Part shown: piece after piece, positions 20,143 to 20,749 of the stretch | How positions within the stretch are numbered: the first letter of the stretch is position 1 | How the letters are laid out: every line of letters begins with the position of its first letter | Origin: Dechloromonas sp. | GTDB taxonomy: Bacteria > Pseudomonadota > Gammaproteobacteria > Burkholderiales > Rhodocyclaceae | Reading direction: 5' to 3' | NCBI GenBank assembly: GCA_017302355.1 | Contig: JAFLDQ010000053.1 | Location: 1-20,749, forward strand | DNA length: 20,749 nucleotides | Notes under the pieces: model-generated | Seen by the model: only the letters and a program-made list of their open reading frames with translations | Told to the model about the DNA's origin: nothing | Databases searched by the model: none | Program-made: the position numbers and the translations under genes

Positions 20143-20749
20143 ATGCACGATCGCAACGTTCTGTCGCTGGTCAAAGGTTTCACCGGTCTTTCCCTGATTT
20201 CCCTGGCATCCCTCGTTGCCACCCCGGTTCTCGCCGATGGCGACAGTACGAATCTGCTCCTGTCGATGCTGGCGCCCTCGCCCGTCGGGCGCGGCGACAA
20301 CGCCCTGACCGTCCACGAAGTGCGTCCGGCCCCGGTCATGGCGCGCACGGTCGATCTGACCGTCCAGCCCGACGATCTCTGGGTTCGCCTGCGCCACGGT
20401 TTTGCGATGACCAACCTGGATGACGACCTGACGCTTCACTATCAGCAGTGGTACCAGAACCGGCCCGACGCGCTGCGCCGGATGGTCGAGCGCAGCCGCC
20501 CCTATCTGCACCACATCGTCGAGGAACTGGAAGCGCGCGGCATGCCGACCGAGATCGCGCTGCTGCCGATGGTCGAGAGCTCGTTCAACCCGATGGCCTA
20601 CTCGCGCGCGCATGCGTCCGGCCTCTGGCAGTTCATCCCGGCCACCGGCAAGCGTTTCAACCTCGAGCAGACTTGGTGGCAGGATCAACGCCGCGACGTC
20701 GTCGCCTCGACCGACGCCGCGATCGAATACCTGCAGACCATCTACGAAA
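20143..20749 (+). CDS. mltD: MltD-type membrane-bound lytic murein transglycosylase (N-terminal part)
   Basis: The first 202 residues of a periplasmic peptidoglycan lytic transglycosylase, cut by the window end. A signal peptide is clear: basic start (MHDRNVLSLVK), hydrophobic core (about 12-28), and a VLA|DG cleavage-like site near residue 32. There is no lipobox cysteine, unlike E. coli MltD, so it may not be a lipoprotein. A pre-catalytic helical region (about 75-130) is followed by the SLT domain: the catalytic glutamate E145 in LLPMVESSFNPMAYS, then ASGLWQFIPATGKRFNL. LysM repeats would be expected downstream but are outside the window. AGGAG lies 9 bp ahead of the ATG. The frame is open on the opposite strand too, but that is a shadow that runs through the tRNAs. 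Confidence 0.92.
   Translation, partial: MHDRNVLSLVKGFTGLSLISLASLVATPVLADGDSTNLLLSMLAPSPVGRGDNALTVHEVRPAPVMARTVDLTVQPDDLWVRLRHGFAMTNLDDDLTLHYQQWYQNRPDALRRMVERSRPYLHHIVEELEARGMPTEIALLPMVESSFNPMAYSRAHASGLWQFIPATGKRFNLEQTWWQDQRRDVVASTDAAIEYLQTIYE

Overview
The window is a GC-rich bacterial chromosome segment. It most likely comes from a betaproteobacterium, and the Rhodocyclales (Dechloromonas/Azonexus/Accumulibacter-like) is my best guess. The grounds are gene content and order (dapC-dapD-pilT/pilU-like-dapE-prmB; tig-clpP-clpX-lon followed by tRNAs) and very E. coli-like tRNAs with encoded CCA ends. The taxon is an inference; there is no rRNA in the window.

Layout. (1) 1-2486: the 5' part of smc on the minus strand, divergent from queF. 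(2) 2487-5931: an accessory stretch. It holds a dead internal fragment of a guanine deaminase gene, a Phd/VapC toxin-antitoxin pair, an intact guanine deaminase gene (probably a core neighbour of queF), and a two-gene restriction-modification system. In that system a beta-class methyltransferase is divergent from an endonuclease that carries its own controller-like helix-turn-helix domain. The R-M genes are visibly less GC-rich than their neighbours. (3) 5932-11632: a small lipoprotein gene on the minus strand, then a tight plus-strand run dapC-dapD-pilT/pilU-like-dapE-prmB (lysine/diaminopimelate synthesis, a pilus-retraction-type ATPase, and a ribosomal protein L3 methyltransferase). (4) 11768-13602: on the minus strand, tRNA-His, an intrinsic terminator, pepD (aminoacyl-histidine dipeptidase) and a small lipoprotein. 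(5) 13742-19493: the proteostasis cluster tig-clpP-clpX-lon, with a sigma-32-like promoter ahead of lon. (6) 19732-20003: tRNA-Ala, tRNA-Glu and tRNA-Asp under one strong promoter with a terminator. (7) 20143 to the end: the start of an MltD-type lytic transglycosylase gene.

The most interesting part is 2487-5931. Two addiction-type modules sit among housekeeping genes. The R-M system appears to have merged its timing regulator with its endonuclease: one polypeptide has an N-terminal HTH_XRE domain and a C-terminal PD-X14-EVK nuclease core, and an 8-bp perfect inverted repeat lies in the 60-bp divergent promoter region. This would let the nuclease control its own and the methylase's expression. 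The tRNA-His/terminator/pepD arrangement is a second point worth testing. No stretch over about 300 bases lacks a gene. I saw no CRISPR array, rRNA, intact insertion sequence or prophage gene.
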